From: Modicisalibacter tunisiensis
Lineage (GTDB): Bacteria; Pseudomonadota; Gammaproteobacteria; Pseudomonadales; Halomonadaceae
Reading direction: 5' to 3'
NCBI RefSeq assembly: GCF_020148005.1
Contig: NZ_JAGXFD010000001.1
Coordinates: forward strand, 2,135,739-2,199,738
Length of the DNA stretch: 64,000 nt
Position 1 is the stretch's first letter; each line of letters opens with the position of its first letter. The position numbers and the translations under genes are program-made. This document shows positions 45,059-52,944 of this stretch, in pieces. The notes below the pieces were generated by a model. It had not been told where the DNA came from. It made no database searches and saw only the letters and a list, made by a program, of their open reading frames with translations.

Positions 45059-45565
45059 ATGCGCGAAATCGGCCAACCCTACCCCCGACTGCCGCTGCCC
45101 GAGACGGCGCAGGCCGAAGACCTGGACGCCTTCCAGGACTGGCTGCAACAGGCCATCCCGCTGGTGGCGCACCTGGGGCTCAAGCGCATGACGTGGCAGG
45201 GCGACACCCTGCTCTGGCAGCTCTCTCTGGCGCCCAATCTCAACGACAAGGGCAGCGGTTTCGGCGGCTCGCTGGCGGCGCAGACCACGCTGATCGGCTG
45301 GTGCTGGACGACCCTCTGGCTGCGAGGCCAGGGCCGGGCGCAGGACGTGGTCGTCGCCAGCGCGGAGCAGCGCTACCTGGCACCGGTGACCGGCGATTAC
45401 CGGCTCGAATGCCGTCCCGCTACAGCGGATGCCGTGGATGGTTTGCAGGCTCGTCTGGCCGAGCGCGGCAAGGGGCGGCTGCCCCTGGTGCAACGGCTGA
45501 GTGTCGGCGATACCTGCTGCCTGGAAGCGCAGGGCGACTACGCCATACTCCCGCTGCGGGATTGA
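45059..45565 (+). CDS. Thioesterase-fold protein related to the YiiD C-terminal domain
   Basis: 168 residues. The stretch LSLAPNLNDKGSGFGGSLAA followed by LIGWCWTTLWL is the pattern of the YiiD C-terminal (putative thioesterase, hot-dog fold) family, where N-D-K-G-x-x-F-G-G-S is the recognisable core. No other domain is attached. ATG lies 4 bp after the nitroreductase stop. Biochemical role not known; acyl-CoA thioester hydrolysis is an inference from fold. Confidence 0.75.
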   Translation: MREIGQPYPRLPLPETAQAEDLDAFQDWLQQAIPLVAHLGLKRMTWQGDTLLWQLSLAPNLNDKGSGFGGSLAAQTTLIGWCWTTLWLRGQGRAQDVVVASAEQRYLAPVTGDYRLECRPATADAVDGLQARLAERGKGRLPLVQRLSVGDTCCLEAQGDYAILPLRD

Positions 45566-45578
45566 TCCAGAAAACCGC

Positions 45579-45607
45579 TTGCAATCGCGGGGTTAGCTCG
45601 TTACTAT
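45579..45607 (+). promoter_or_regulatory. Sigma-70 promoter of tRNA-Ser
   Basis: TTGCAA, 17-bp spacer, TACTAT, about 50 bp before the tRNA. The -10 hexamer is identical to that of the Glu/Gly array. Confidence 0.75.
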
Positions 45608-45658
45608 ATGCGCCGTTCTGACGCCGAAACCAAGCCGGCGCGCAGGGCGACAATTTGC

Positions 45659-45746
45659 GGAGGGGTGTCCGAGTGGTCGAAGGAGCACGCCTGGAAAGTG
45701 TGTAAGTCGAAAGGCTTCGAGGGTTCGAATCCCTCCCCCTCCGCCA
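45659..45746 (+). tRNA. tRNA-Ser (GGA)
   Basis: 88 nt with long variable arm and encoded CCA. Acceptor GGAGGGG / CCCCTCC, anticodon loop CTGGAAA (GGA), T-arm GAGGGTTCGAATCCCTC. Confidence 0.97.
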
Positions 45747-45758
45747 TAGAATATCGAG

Positions 45759-45790
45759 AAGGCCGCTGATTCCAGCGGCCTTTTCTTTTT
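45759..45790 (+). terminator. Intrinsic terminator of tRNA-Ser
   Basis: Stem AAGGCCGCTG / CAGCGGCCTT with a 4-nt loop, followed by TTTTCTTTTT. Confidence 0.9.
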
Positions 45791-45822
45791 CCGTACCTGC
45801 AACTCTACCCACAATAAAGAAA

Positions 45823-45850
45823 GCCCGGACCCCTGAGGCAGGGGCCGGGC
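45823..45850 (-). terminator. Minus-strand intrinsic terminator
   Basis: Stem GCCCGGACCCCT / AGGGGCCGGGC (one bulged base). Read on the minus strand it is followed by TTTCTTTATT. It lies 12 bp downstream of the stop of a degenerate minus-strand frame, so a real gene once ended here. Confidence 0.8.
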
Positions 45851-45862
45851 CAGTCCAGGCTT

Positions 45863-46036
45863 TCATCGGGCTTTCTTGAGCGCTTCGAGCGCCGTCTTCC
45901 TTGATGCTCTTTCGCGGGCGTCCTGCCCGCGCATCCCTGGCAACCTGAGCCATCCTGGCTCGTTCTTCCCTGAGCTGGGCTTCCTGCCCAACGAGGGTGA
46001 TATTGCCGAATTTAAACTCGGTGATGAATAACCCAT
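45863..46036 (-). pseudogene. Probable remnant of a small minus-strand gene
   Basis: Between tRNA-Ser and the CZB chemoreceptor lie about 430 bp without an intact gene. On the minus strand one frame reads FKFGNITLVGQEAQLREERA then RMAQVARDARAGRPRKS. A second frame carries on RERASRKTALEALKKAR to a stop directly before an intrinsic terminator. The two look like one helical, charged protein split by a frameshift. I do not recognise the family. The remaining bases (46037-46178) show nothing I can support. Confidence 0.35.
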
Positions 46037-46178
46037 GTTATGAAGATCTGTAGGATTTTGCCTACAAGAATGAGAGGCGTCGCGTTCCAGCGCCGTGTCC
46101 CTGAGTATATGCCGCCGGACCTCCACAGATGACGAGGGTGCGAATGGCATGCGCCCGGAACCGACCGACTGGGGGCAT

Positions 46179-47318
46179 TCATGCGCCTGCCGGCAATGCG
46201 TCGGGGACCGGGGTGGCCGACGTCGGTTCGGCCGTGGCGAGGCTGGTTTGGTGCATATCCGGACGATACTTGCGCATGATGTAGCGCAGCCGTTTCATGA
46301 CATCCAGATTCGCGGACTCCATCGTCGCCAGGGCGTCCATTGCCGCATCCATGCGCCCCTCCTGGTAAAGGGTCACGGCTTCGATGGCGCGCTGGTGTAC
46401 TTCACGGTGCCGTGCCTCCAGCGCCTGAAAGTCCGTGTCACTATAGAATTGCTGGCTTGCCGTTCCCGAATAGTACCAGCGGCCCAGGGCGCACTGGGTT
46501 TCGTCGGGTAGATCCGCGGCCGTCTTGTCCGAGAGACCCATGAGGATACGATAGACCTCCAGCTTGATTTCCAGCTCTTCCAGGTTGGCCAGCTCGACTT
46601 CGCTGAGCATGGCCGAGAAGGCCAGCGCCTGGCTGCTTTCGTCGCTCAGTTCCAGCAATTGGTCGGTGCGCTGCATCACGCGGCTGGCCTCGGCGCTCAG
46701 ACGCTCAGCCTTGCGGGCATTGTCGTCCATCACGCCGTCGACCTGATCGGCCTGGTCCAGAATGCTGCCGTTGAACCCGCCGATCTCGTCGGTGGCGTCG
46801 TTGGTGCGCCGGGCGAGCTGACGAACCTCGGTGGCCACCACCGCGAAACCACGGCCGGCATCGCCGGCCCGGGCCGCTTCGATGCTGGCGTTGAAGGCCA
46901 GCAGGGTGGTCTGCATGGAGATGTCGTTGATGACGGTGACAAAGTTGTCGATGCGACCTGCATCGCAGCGCAGCGAGGTGACCTGTTCGGCGGCCTGACC
47001 GATGCGGGCATTGAGAGCGCGCAGCTCATCGACCATGGCATTCAGGGCGTCCTGGCTGCGCTTCGATTCGCTGGTCGTGAAGTCGGTGACCTGCCGGTTG
47101 CCCTTCAGCAGCTCCGAGAGGTCCGAGAAGGACTCGCGCAGGGCGACCACGGAGTCGCCGAACCCGGTGAGGTTGGTGAACAGGTGCTGGTGCAACCGCT
47201 GTTCGGACTCCAGGGTGTCGATGCGGGCTTGAAGATGATCGCGCTCGGCGCGCAGCGCGTCGGTGGTGGCATTCGTGGCATCTCGAGCAGACGATGGGCT
47301 ACGTCGAAAGAATCGCAT
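46179..47318 (-). CDS. Soluble methyl-accepting chemotaxis-type receptor with CZB domain
   Basis: 379 residues, no transmembrane segments. An N-terminal coiled coil (about 25-60) leads to an MCP signalling hairpin with the tip [20 protein letters not shown] near residue 150 and [15 protein letters not shown]. The C-terminal zinc-binding CZB domain shows [10 protein letters not shown] and [10 protein letters not shown]. The His normally preceding in the first CZB helix reads [11 protein letters not shown] here, so one ligand seems replaced. It lies 78 bp downstream of ric and may share its NorR/sigma-54 promoter. CZB receptors sense zinc or hypochlorous acid in other species. Confidence 0.88.
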   Translation of the reverse strand: MRFFRRSPSSARDATNATTDALRAERDHLQARIDTLESEQRLHQHLFTNLTGFGDSVVALRESFSDLSELLKGNRQVTDFTTSESKRSQDALNAMVDELRALNARIGQAAEQVTSLRCDAGRIDNFVTVINDISMQTTLLAFNASIEAARAGDAGRGFAVVATEVRQLARRTNDATDEIGGFNGSILDQADQVDGVMDDNARKAERLSAEASRVMQRTDQLLELSDESSQALAFSAMLSEVELANLEELEIKLEVYRILMGLSDKTAADLPDETQCALGRWYYSGTASQQFYSDTDFQALEARHREVHQRAIEAVTLYQEGRMDAAMDALATMESANLDVMKRLRYIMRKYRPDMHQTSLATAEPTSATPVPDALPAGA

Positions 47319-47396
47319 GCGGTCTCCGGATGGGGCTGAGGCAGGGGGCACGGCTTCCCGACAGGGGGCGCGGGGCCCCCGTCGGTGGAGGATGTG

Positions 47397-48053
47397 TCAG
47401 CCGGCGCGTTCGAACAGCAGGTTGTTCTCCAGGTGGATGTGCTGCATCAAGTCGTCGCGGAACTCGCGCAGTCCGGCATAGAGCGCTCGCCAGGTGGTGC
47501 AGGCGCCCTTCGGGACGGTGATGTCGTCGGTCAGTGCCATCAGCCGCTCGAGGTGTTCGCCGTGGTCGCCGTGTTCCTGGCGCATCACCGCGATGGGGCC
47601 CCGGGCCTGTGCGCCCATGCCCTGGCGCAGCATGGGGAAGAGGATTTGCTCCTCCTTCTGCATGTGGCTCTCCATCTCCTGATGGAGCTCGGTGAGCAAG
47701 TCGGCCAGGCCGTCAGGGCAGGTATCACGGCTACCGTGAACGTGTTCGACGCGGCGTGCCATGCGGATCAGCTCGGGCAGCTGCTGGCGGTGAACGTCGT
47801 GATAGCGGCTCAGGATATGGTCGATCAGCTCGTCGTTGCTGGCCGACTGCCAGTCGCGCTCGTCGCTCTCGCCCTTCGCCAGCGTTTCGAGCTCGGCGAC
47901 CAGAGCCTCGGGGGCCAGGCCCGCCCGCTCGGCGGCCTCGCGCAGGCTGATGCGACCGCCGCAGCAGAAGTCGATGTTGTGGTCGTGGAATATCCGGGTC
48001 GCGCCGGGCAGGGTGAGGGCGGTGCGGCCGACGCTCTGTTCGATCAGGTTCAT
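47397..48053 (-). CDS. ytfE: Iron-sulfur cluster repair di-iron protein (RIC/YtfE/DnrN)
   Basis: Repairs iron-sulfur clusters damaged by nitric oxide. 218 residues. The N-terminal ScdA-like domain includes FHDHNIDFCCGGRISLREAA with the CC pair. The hemerythrin-like C-terminal domain has diiron histidines and glutamates in ILSRYHDVHRQQL, MESHMQKEEQILFPML, MRQEHGDHGEHL and HIHLENNLLF. The ATG was chosen at MNLIEQSVG. Divergent from norR, with three NorR-type boxes and a sigma-54 promoter between them, so NO induction through NorR is the likely control. Confidence 0.95.
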   Translation of the reverse strand: MNLIEQSVGRTALTLPGATRIFHDHNIDFCCGGRISLREAAERAGLAPEALVAELETLAKGESDERDWQSASNDELIDHILSRYHDVHRQQLPELIRMARRVEHVHGSRDTCPDGLADLLTELHQEMESHMQKEEQILFPMLRQGMGAQARGPIAVMRQEHGDHGEHLERLMALTDDITVPKGACTTWRALYAGLREFRDDLMQHIHLENNLLFERAG

Positions 48054-48105
48054 GGCGGTCGTTCCTTGGCTGGGTGTGTGGCAGGGAAGGCATGTACTCT
48101 TTATT

Positions 48106-48121
48106 AGCAATCGGCATGCCA
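48106..48121 (-). promoter_or_regulatory. Sigma-54 (-24/-12) promoter of ytfE
   Basis: On the minus strand TGGCATGCCGATTGCT: GG and GC dinucleotides separated by 10 bp in the TGGCA...TTGC context, 52 bp before the ytfE ATG. Confidence 0.85.
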
Positions 48122-48161
48122 GTTCGCGGAGGCCCATTTTGTGGGGCCTCGAGGCCGGGAT

Positions 48162-48174
48162 GGTGAAATATACC
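48162..48174. promoter_or_regulatory. NorR-type enhancer site 3
   Basis: GGT-N7-ACC pattern (GGTGAAATATACC), 41 bp upstream of the sigma-54 promoter. GT-N7-AC is the NorR core established in E. coli. Confidence 0.7.
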
Positions 48175-48186
48175 CAGATCGATTAG

Positions 48187-48199
48187 GGTAGATTGAACC
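48187..48199. promoter_or_regulatory. NorR-type enhancer site 2
   Basis: GGTAGATTGAACC, the same GGT-N7-ACC pattern, 12 bp from site 3. Confidence 0.7.
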
Positions 48200-48205
48200 C
48201 TTAAA

Positions 48206-48218
48206 GGTATCGATCACC
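48206..48218. promoter_or_regulatory. NorR-type enhancer site 1, abutting the norR start
   Basis: GGTATCGATCACC, 6 bp from site 2 and touching the norR ATG, so NorR bound here could also repress its own gene. Confidence 0.7.
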
Positions 48219-49742
48219 ATGCTCGATGAGACCCTGCTGGCGGACCTGGTTGCCGATCTGCCCAGCGCCGTGCGGCTGCAGCGTCTGGTGCGAACCCTGC
48301 GCGAGGGATTTTGCTGCGGCGCCGTCTGTCTGCTGCGCCTGGAGGAGGGCAGACTGGTGCCGGTGGCCGTGGATGGCCTGGTGCGCGAGGCGCTGGGGCG
48401 ACGCTTCGAGGTGGCCCAGCATCCGCGCCTCGCCACCATCCTGGCCAGCCGGCGCCCCACCCTCTTTCCGTCCGATGCCGGCCTGCCCGACCCCTACGAT
48501 GGCCTGGTGGAGCAGCAGCCCGGCCAGCCGCTGCATGTCCATGACTGCATGGGGGTCAGCCTGCACGTCGAGGGCGAGCCCTGGGGGGCACTGACGCTGG
48601 ATGCCCTGGAGGCCGGGACCTTCGATGCCGCCGATCGGATGGCCCTGGAGCGCTATGCGTTGCTGATCGAGGCGGCGGTGCGGGTCAGTCGCCTGGAGCG
48701 TGACCTGCGAGCCCTGCGCATGGCCCAGCCGGAGAGTGGCCTGCCGCTGGCGGTACCCGACGCCCGGGACATCCTCGGCCATAGCGCCGTCTTGAAGCGG
48801 CTGTTGCGAGAGCTCGATGTGGTGGCCGCTTCGGACCTTGCGGTGCTGTTGCATGGCGAGACCGGTGTCGGCAAGGAGCTCTTCGCCCGACGCCTTCACC
48901 GCCGCTCCGCGCGTCACGCCGCGCCGCTGGTCCAGGTCAACTGCGCCGCGCTGCCGGAGTCGCTGGCCGAGAGCGAGCTGTTTGGCCATGTGAAGGGCGC
49001 CTTCTCCGGTGCCACGGCCGAGCGCGCCGGGCGCTTCGAAGCGGCCGACGGCGGTACCCTGCTGCTCGACGAGGTGGGCGAACTGTTGTTGCCGGTCCAG
49101 GCCAAGCTGTTGCGTGCCCTGCAGGAGGGGGAGGTCCAGCGACTGGGAGAGGACGTTCCGCGGCGTGTCGATGTGCGCATCATCGCCGCCACCAACCGGC
49201 ACCTGGGCGAGGCGGTGCGCGAGGGCAGCTTCCGTGCCGATCTCTATCACCGGCTGTCGGTCTATCCGGTGGCGATCCCGCCCCTGCGCGAACGAGGCAG
49301 CGACGTGCTGATACTGGCCGGCCACTTCCTGGAGATCAATCGTACCCGGCTCGGGGTACGCAGCCTGCGTCTCTCGCCTGAATCGGAGGCGGCGCTGTCG
49401 CGCTATGACTGGCCCGGCAATGTACGTGAACTGGAGCACGTGATCAGCCGTGCGGCGATCAAGGCCTTGAGCCAGGGCGCTCGGCGTGACGACATCGTGA
49501 CGCTGGAGCCGGAGTGGCTCGATCTGCCCTTGATGGAAAACGGGAGAGGCGTTCTCGAAGACCCGGAGCGCACGGAGGAATCCGTTCCGGCCACCCTGCG
49601 CGAGCGCGTGGAGCATGCCCAGCGACGGGCCATTCGCGAGGCTCTCGGGGACTGCCAGGGGCGCTGGGCAGCGGCCGCCCGCCGCCTGGAGGTCGATCCC
49701 AGCAATCTGCACAAGCTGGCCCGGCGTCTGGGGTTGAAATAG
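48219..49742 (+). CDS. norR: NO-responsive sigma-54 activator NorR
   Basis: Enhancer-binding protein that activates NO-detoxification genes. 507 residues. The N-terminal GAF domain (about 15-160) holds the non-haem iron NO sensor in E. coli. The AAA+ domain has Walker A GETGVGKE, GAFSGA in place of GAFTGA for sigma-54 contact, and Walker B GTLLLDEVGEL. A C-terminal Fis-type HTH reads RWAAAARRLEVDPSNLHKLA. The target beside it is ytfE instead of the norVW flavorubredoxin. The start touches an enhancer box. Confidence 0.93.
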   Translation: MLDETLLADLVADLPSAVRLQRLVRTLREGFCCGAVCLLRLEEGRLVPVAVDGLVREALGRRFEVAQHPRLATILASRRPTLFPSDAGLPDPYDGLVEQQPGQPLHVHDCMGVSLHVEGEPWGALTLDALEAGTFDAADRMALERYALLIEAAVRVSRLERDLRALRMAQPESGLPLAVPDARDILGHSAVLKRLLRELDVVAASDLAVLLHGETGVGKELFARRLHRRSARHAAPLVQVNCAALPESLAESELFGHVKGAFSGATAERAGRFEAADGGTLLLDEVGELLLPVQAKLLRALQEGEVQRLGEDVPRRVDVRIIAATNRHLGEAVREGSFRADLYHRLSVYPVAIPPLRERGSDVLILAGHFLEINRTRLGVRSLRLSPESEAALSRYDWPGNVRELEHVISRAAIKALSQGARRDDIVTLEPEWLDLPLMENGRGVLEDPERTEESVPATLRERVEHAQRRAIREALGDCQGRWAAAARRLEVDPSNLHKLARRLGLK

Positions 49743-49861
49743 AAGGTTCTTCGACAACCGACCGATGGGATCGTCCGTGCCCCCGATCATGCCGGCATTG
49801 CCGTTCGCGCCGATGCCCGTTGGCGAGCCGAGCCGACGGGCGGCGGCGTTTTACGACTGCG

Positions 49862-50302
49862 TCACAGCGTCATGAAGGGGGAGGCCTCCTGATTCTGGAA
49901 CTGGTAGACCTTGTAGGGTTCCTGCTGCGGCCCCGGCATGCCGGGAGTGCCGTTCGGCATACCGGCCAGTCCGATGCCGTCGATTTCGGGCTGCTGCTCG
50001 AATAGGGCCTTTACCGCCGCCAGCGGCACATGGCCTTCGATGGTGTAGTCGCCCATCTTGACGGTGTGACAGGCGCCCAGGCCATAGGGGACGCCGGCGG
50101 CCTTCTTGATTCCGGCGAGTTCTCGGTCGTCGACGATGGTGACGTCGACCCCCATGTCTTCCAGGTGACGGGCGTAGCCGTCGCAGCAACCGCATTGCGG
50201 GTTCTTGTACAGAGTGGCTTCGTGCGGCAGGGCGGCATTGGCACTGGTGGCGCCCATCAGCAGGCCGGTAGTGATCAGAAGGCGAGACAGAGTGATTTTC
50301 AT
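49862..50302 (-). CDS. DUF411 periplasmic metal-binding protein
   Basis: 146 residues with a Sec signal peptide ending ANA. The DUF411 core is YKNPQCGCCDGYARHLEDMG, with a CxCC cluster, followed by GVPYGLGACHTVKMGDYTIEGHVP, giving Cys/His candidates for copper. Family members are often found with copper-resistance genes; direct function is unproven. A small cysteine-containing secreted protein is encoded about 200 bp upstream on the same strand, which may be linked. The C-terminal tail is long and Pro/Gln-rich. Confidence 0.85.
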   Translation of the reverse strand: MKITLSRLLITTGLLMGATSANAALPHEATLYKNPQCGCCDGYARHLEDMGVDVTIVDDRELAGIKKAAGVPYGLGACHTVKMGDYTIEGHVPLAAVKALFEQQPEIDGIGLAGMPNGTPGMPGPQQEPYKVYQFQNQEASPFMTL

Positions 50303-50509
50303 GCGGGATAACCCTCGTTGACGATAAACAAGTCTGTGATGTGGGGTTCGAGACGCCGCAGGGCGGCACGGAGCATCAGTTCATCCGACCGCCATGGGGC
50401 ACGGCACGACAGGAGATCGTGAGCGGAGCCTGGCGCTCGCGACACGGCTGCCGGTGAGCGGATGACAGTTGGCCTTGCCCGGCCGCCAGAGGCTGTCGGG
50501 CGGGGGAAC

Positions 50510-50836
50510 TCAGGCTCTGGGAGGGCGACGCGGGGGCTCGGGGACATGTTCGCTCACGGTGACGGCGGCCATGAGCGGGCGAGCGAACGGGGGAGTGACC
50601 GCGGGCTGTAACGAGGCCACGGGAGGCGCACAAGCCGAGCCGCAGTCCGCCTGCATGTCCGGCGTCTGTCCCTGGGCGAGCATCTTGCCCTGAAGCGGGG
50701 AACAGTCGTTCCGGCAGGTAAGCGTGGCTGCGTGGCTCGTGGGGAGCGTGACCAGGACCAGCAGCAGGACCAGCGGCAGCGCCAGCAGGCGTGGCCGGGT
50801 CTGTCGGTTCGGCAATGTCCAGGTCCGCAATGGCAT
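50510..50836 (-). CDS. Small secreted cysteine-containing protein, unknown family
   Basis: About 108 residues. A clear signal peptide (RLLALPLVLLLVLVTLPTSHA) is followed by a short mature part with four cysteines in two pairs (CRNDC and CGSAC) and a Pro/Arg-rich tail. I do not recognise the family. It sits upstream of the DUF411 gene on the same strand, and the cysteine pattern would suit metal or disulfide chemistry. The 207 bp between the two genes contain no gene I can support. Confidence 0.5.
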   Translation of the reverse strand: MPLRTWTLPNRQTRPRLLALPLVLLLVLVTLPTSHAATLTCRNDCSPLQGKMLAQGQTPDMQADCGSACAPPVASLQPAVTPPFARPLMAAVTVSEHVPEPPRRPPRA

Positions 50837-51015
50837 GGTGGGCTCCCCCGAGGCGTCGAGATTCATTGAACCCGAGACGCCCGGACGATGCAATCCTCGG
50901 CAACCAGGGGCGCGGGCGGCGGCAGTCGTAATCCAGTCGGACGGAGGAGTGGCAAATTCCCTAAGACGAATTAACCATTTTTCGATGTTCTTAACATGGG
51001 TTATCTATAAGCGCC

Positions 51016-51178
51016 CGGGCAGGGCATGTAGGGTAGGACTGGACAGGGATGCCGGCCAGGGAAGAATGGGCACAGGACGCTCGCAATGCCAGGGATGCAC
51101 GAGCAGGACGCTTGTGGTGAGCTTGCAGGGAGGCGCGACGATTGAAGGCCTGCTCCGAGAGGGGCAGGCCTTTTCTTT
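51016..51178 (+). ncRNA. CsrB/RsmZ-type regulatory RNA (CsrA/RsmA decoy)
   Basis: Eight GGA motifs within about 100 nt (including AGGAC, TGGAC, two CAGGACG-like, several AGGGAT/AGGGAG). They alternate with short stems that place GGA in loops, for example CGAGC-AGGAC-GCTTG and TGC-CAGGGAT-GCA. The unit ends in an intrinsic terminator. This is the architecture of RNAs that titrate CsrA/RsmA. A -10-like CTATAA at 51005 suggests a start near 51016. No protein frame on this strand explains the terminator. I find no convincing GacA box upstream, so GacA control is open. Confidence 0.75.
51145..51178 (+). terminator. Intrinsic terminator of the Csr/Rsm-type RNA
   Basis: Perfect 9-bp stem AAGGCCTGC / GCAGGCCTT, 10-nt loop, then TTCTTT. 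It ends 15 bp before the 3' end of umuC, which lies on the other strand. Confidence 0.88.
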
Positions 51179-51193
51179 GCTCATGCATGACGC

Positions 51194-52471
51194 TCAGTGG
51201 ACCTTCGCCACGGGCAGTTCCGCCCAGCGGGTCGTCCAGCGGTGGCTGCGGTTCGCGCAGCGCAGCGGCCAGGCGGCGCCGGGGCGGGGCATGCCGAAGG
51301 CCACGGTATCACGTCCCAGGTGCCGGTTGAGGCGGTCCAGCGTGGCCATCAGCGCTTCACTGCGTCGCCGCTCGGAATCGCCCTGCGGCGCATCGAGCAG
51401 CGACAGCTGGTAATGGTCGGCATCGATCAGGTCGAACAGCATCACGCCGCCCTTCAGGAACCGATACCCCCGACGGTGAATGCGCTCGAGCGCAGCCAGC
51501 GCCGCCTGCAGGATCAAGCGGCTGTCATCGGTGGGACGATCCATCTCGATGACGAGGCTTGGTGCGTACTGAGGCAGATCAACCCGATGGGGAGGTGTGC
51601 GGAGAAACACCTGCACCGCACGGCACAGGCTGCGCTGCTGCCGCAGCTTTTCCGCACCCCGCTGGGCGTGCTGTCGAATCGCCTCGCGCAGCTCCCCGAG
51701 TTCATGGATCAGCTGCCCGAAGCTGCGCGAGGTCATGATGCGCTGTCTGGTTGCAGCGGTGTCGTTCATCTCGATTGCCGCAATGCCGCGCAATTCCAGC
51801 ACGGTACGCGAGAGCGGGGCGCCGAAGCGCCGGCGAATCGCGCGGGAGGCGGCATGGCGCAGCTGCGCGGCGGTGCGGATGCCCGCCAGGAACAGGCGTT
51901 CCGCCAGCCGTCGGCCGACACCCCAGATCTCCTTCAGGTCGGTGCGCGAAAGCAGCGCCCGGGTTTCGGGGCCGTCGGCGGTGAGCACGCAGACGCCGTC
52001 ATGCTCCTCCTTCTTGGCCGCGCGGTTGGCCAGCTTGGCCAGGGTACGCGTGGGCGCGACTCCCACGGACACCGGAATGCCGGTGTACTGGCGCACCCGT
52101 CGATGCAGCCTGCGCGCCAGGGCGAGCGTGCCGTCGGCATCGAGACCGTCGAAGCGCACGAACATCTCGTCGATCGAGTAGGGCTCGACCCCCGGGGCAA
52201 GCTCCTCGAGCACCGCCTGAACCCGGGCGGACATGTCGCCGTAGAGCTCGTAGTTGGACGAGAGCAATACCGCGCCGTGGCGTGTCGTCAGGTCGCGCAA
52301 CCGAAAGGCCGGGACGCCCATCCCCACGCCCAGCGCCTTGAGTTCCTCCGAGCGGGCGATGACACAGCCGTCGTTGTTGGAAAGCACGCCCACCGGGGTG
52401 CCTTCCAGGCGTGGCTGGAAGACGCGCTCGCAGCTGACGTAGAAGTTGTTGCAGTCGACCAGGCCGAACAT
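51194..52471 (-). CDS. umuC: Y-family DNA polymerase V catalytic subunit UmuC
   Basis: Error-prone translesion polymerase. 425 residues. It starts MFGLVDCNNFYVSCERVFQP with the first catalytic Asp. YSIDEMFVRFDG holds the second acidic pair. GVAPTRTLAKLANRAAKK and the helix-hairpin-helix IWGVGRRLAERL follow, and the little-finger and C-terminal regions are complete. It lies 7 bp downstream of umuD, under the same LexA box. Confidence 0.95.
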   Translation of the reverse strand: MFGLVDCNNFYVSCERVFQPRLEGTPVGVLSNNDGCVIARSEELKALGVGMGVPAFRLRDLTTRHGAVLLSSNYELYGDMSARVQAVLEELAPGVEPYSIDEMFVRFDGLDADGTLALARRLHRRVRQYTGIPVSVGVAPTRTLAKLANRAAKKEEHDGVCVLTADGPETRALLSRTDLKEIWGVGRRLAERLFLAGIRTAAQLRHAASRAIRRRFGAPLSRTVLELRGIAAIEMNDTAATRQRIMTSRSFGQLIHELGELREAIRQHAQRGAEKLRQQRSLCRAVQVFLRTPPHRVDLPQYAPSLVIEMDRPTDDSRLILQAALAALERIHRRGYRFLKGGVMLFDLIDADHYQLSLLDAPQGDSERRRSEALMATLDRLNRHLGRDTVAFGMPRPGAAWPLRCANRSHRWTTRWAELPVAKVH

Positions 52472-52478
52472 GACCGCC

Positions 52479-52919
52479 TCACACCGGGTACTGGTGAATC
52501 ACGGCGCGGACCACGCCCCAGATCTGGCAGTCGTGCTCGACAAGGGGGATCGGGGCATAGCGCGGATTGCCGGAGACGAGACAGGGGCGGCCGTGATGCA
52601 TCTCGTAGCGCTTGACGATGATTTCGCCGTCGACGAGGGCGGCCACCATGTGCCCGGGGCGCGGGTCCAGCGAGCGATCGATGATCAGCAGGTCGTCCTC
52701 GTGCATGCCGAAGCCGTCCATGCTGTCGCCGCTCACGCGCATGAAGAAGGTGGCACTGGGGCGCTTGACCAGGTGTGCGTTGAGGTCGAGCCGGTCGCTC
52801 GCGTAGTCCTGGGCCGGCGAGGGAAAGCCGCTGAGGCCGGCGCGGATGCGGATCGTGGAGACGGGCAGGGCAAGCGGCATGGCCGGTTGCCGGGGGCGAT
52901 AGAGAGCGTGTCGCGACAT
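52479..52919 (-). CDS. umuD: UmuD, LexA-like self-cleaving subunit of polymerase V
   Basis: Pol V subunit activated by RecA-stimulated self-cleavage. 146 residues. The cleavage region reads LSGFPSPAQDY with Ser-Gly at the usual Cys-Gly/Ala-Gly bond. The catalytic Ser is in ASGDSMDG-like VSGDSMDGFGM and Lys in EIIVKRYE. ATG chosen at MSRHALYRPR, 25 bp downstream of a consensus LexA box; a longer frame upstream would run through that box. Confidence 0.94.
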   Translation of the reverse strand: MSRHALYRPRQPAMPLALPVSTIRIRAGLSGFPSPAQDYASDRLDLNAHLVKRPSATFFMRVSGDSMDGFGMHEDDLLIIDRSLDPRPGHMVAALVDGEIIVKRYEMHHGRPCLVSGNPRYAPIPLVEHDCQIWGVVRAVIHQYPV

Positions 52920-52944
52920 GGCCGAATCCCTGTCGTTTCGAAAG

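Noticed and set aside
45420-45953. 177-codon minus-strand frame spanning tRNA-Ser
   Set aside because: It passes through the tRNA gene and two terminators. Only its first 30 or so codons, which I discuss as part of a gene remnant, look protein-like.
48201-49790. 529-codon minus-strand frame over norR
   Set aside because: Mirror of the norR coding sequence; low-complexity His/Gln/Arg-rich composition typical of antisense frames in GC-rich DNA.
50299-50547. 82-codon minus-strand frame between DUF411 and the secreted protein
   Set aside because: Overlaps the end of the upstream gene, has no start context or recognisable motif; treated as intergenic.
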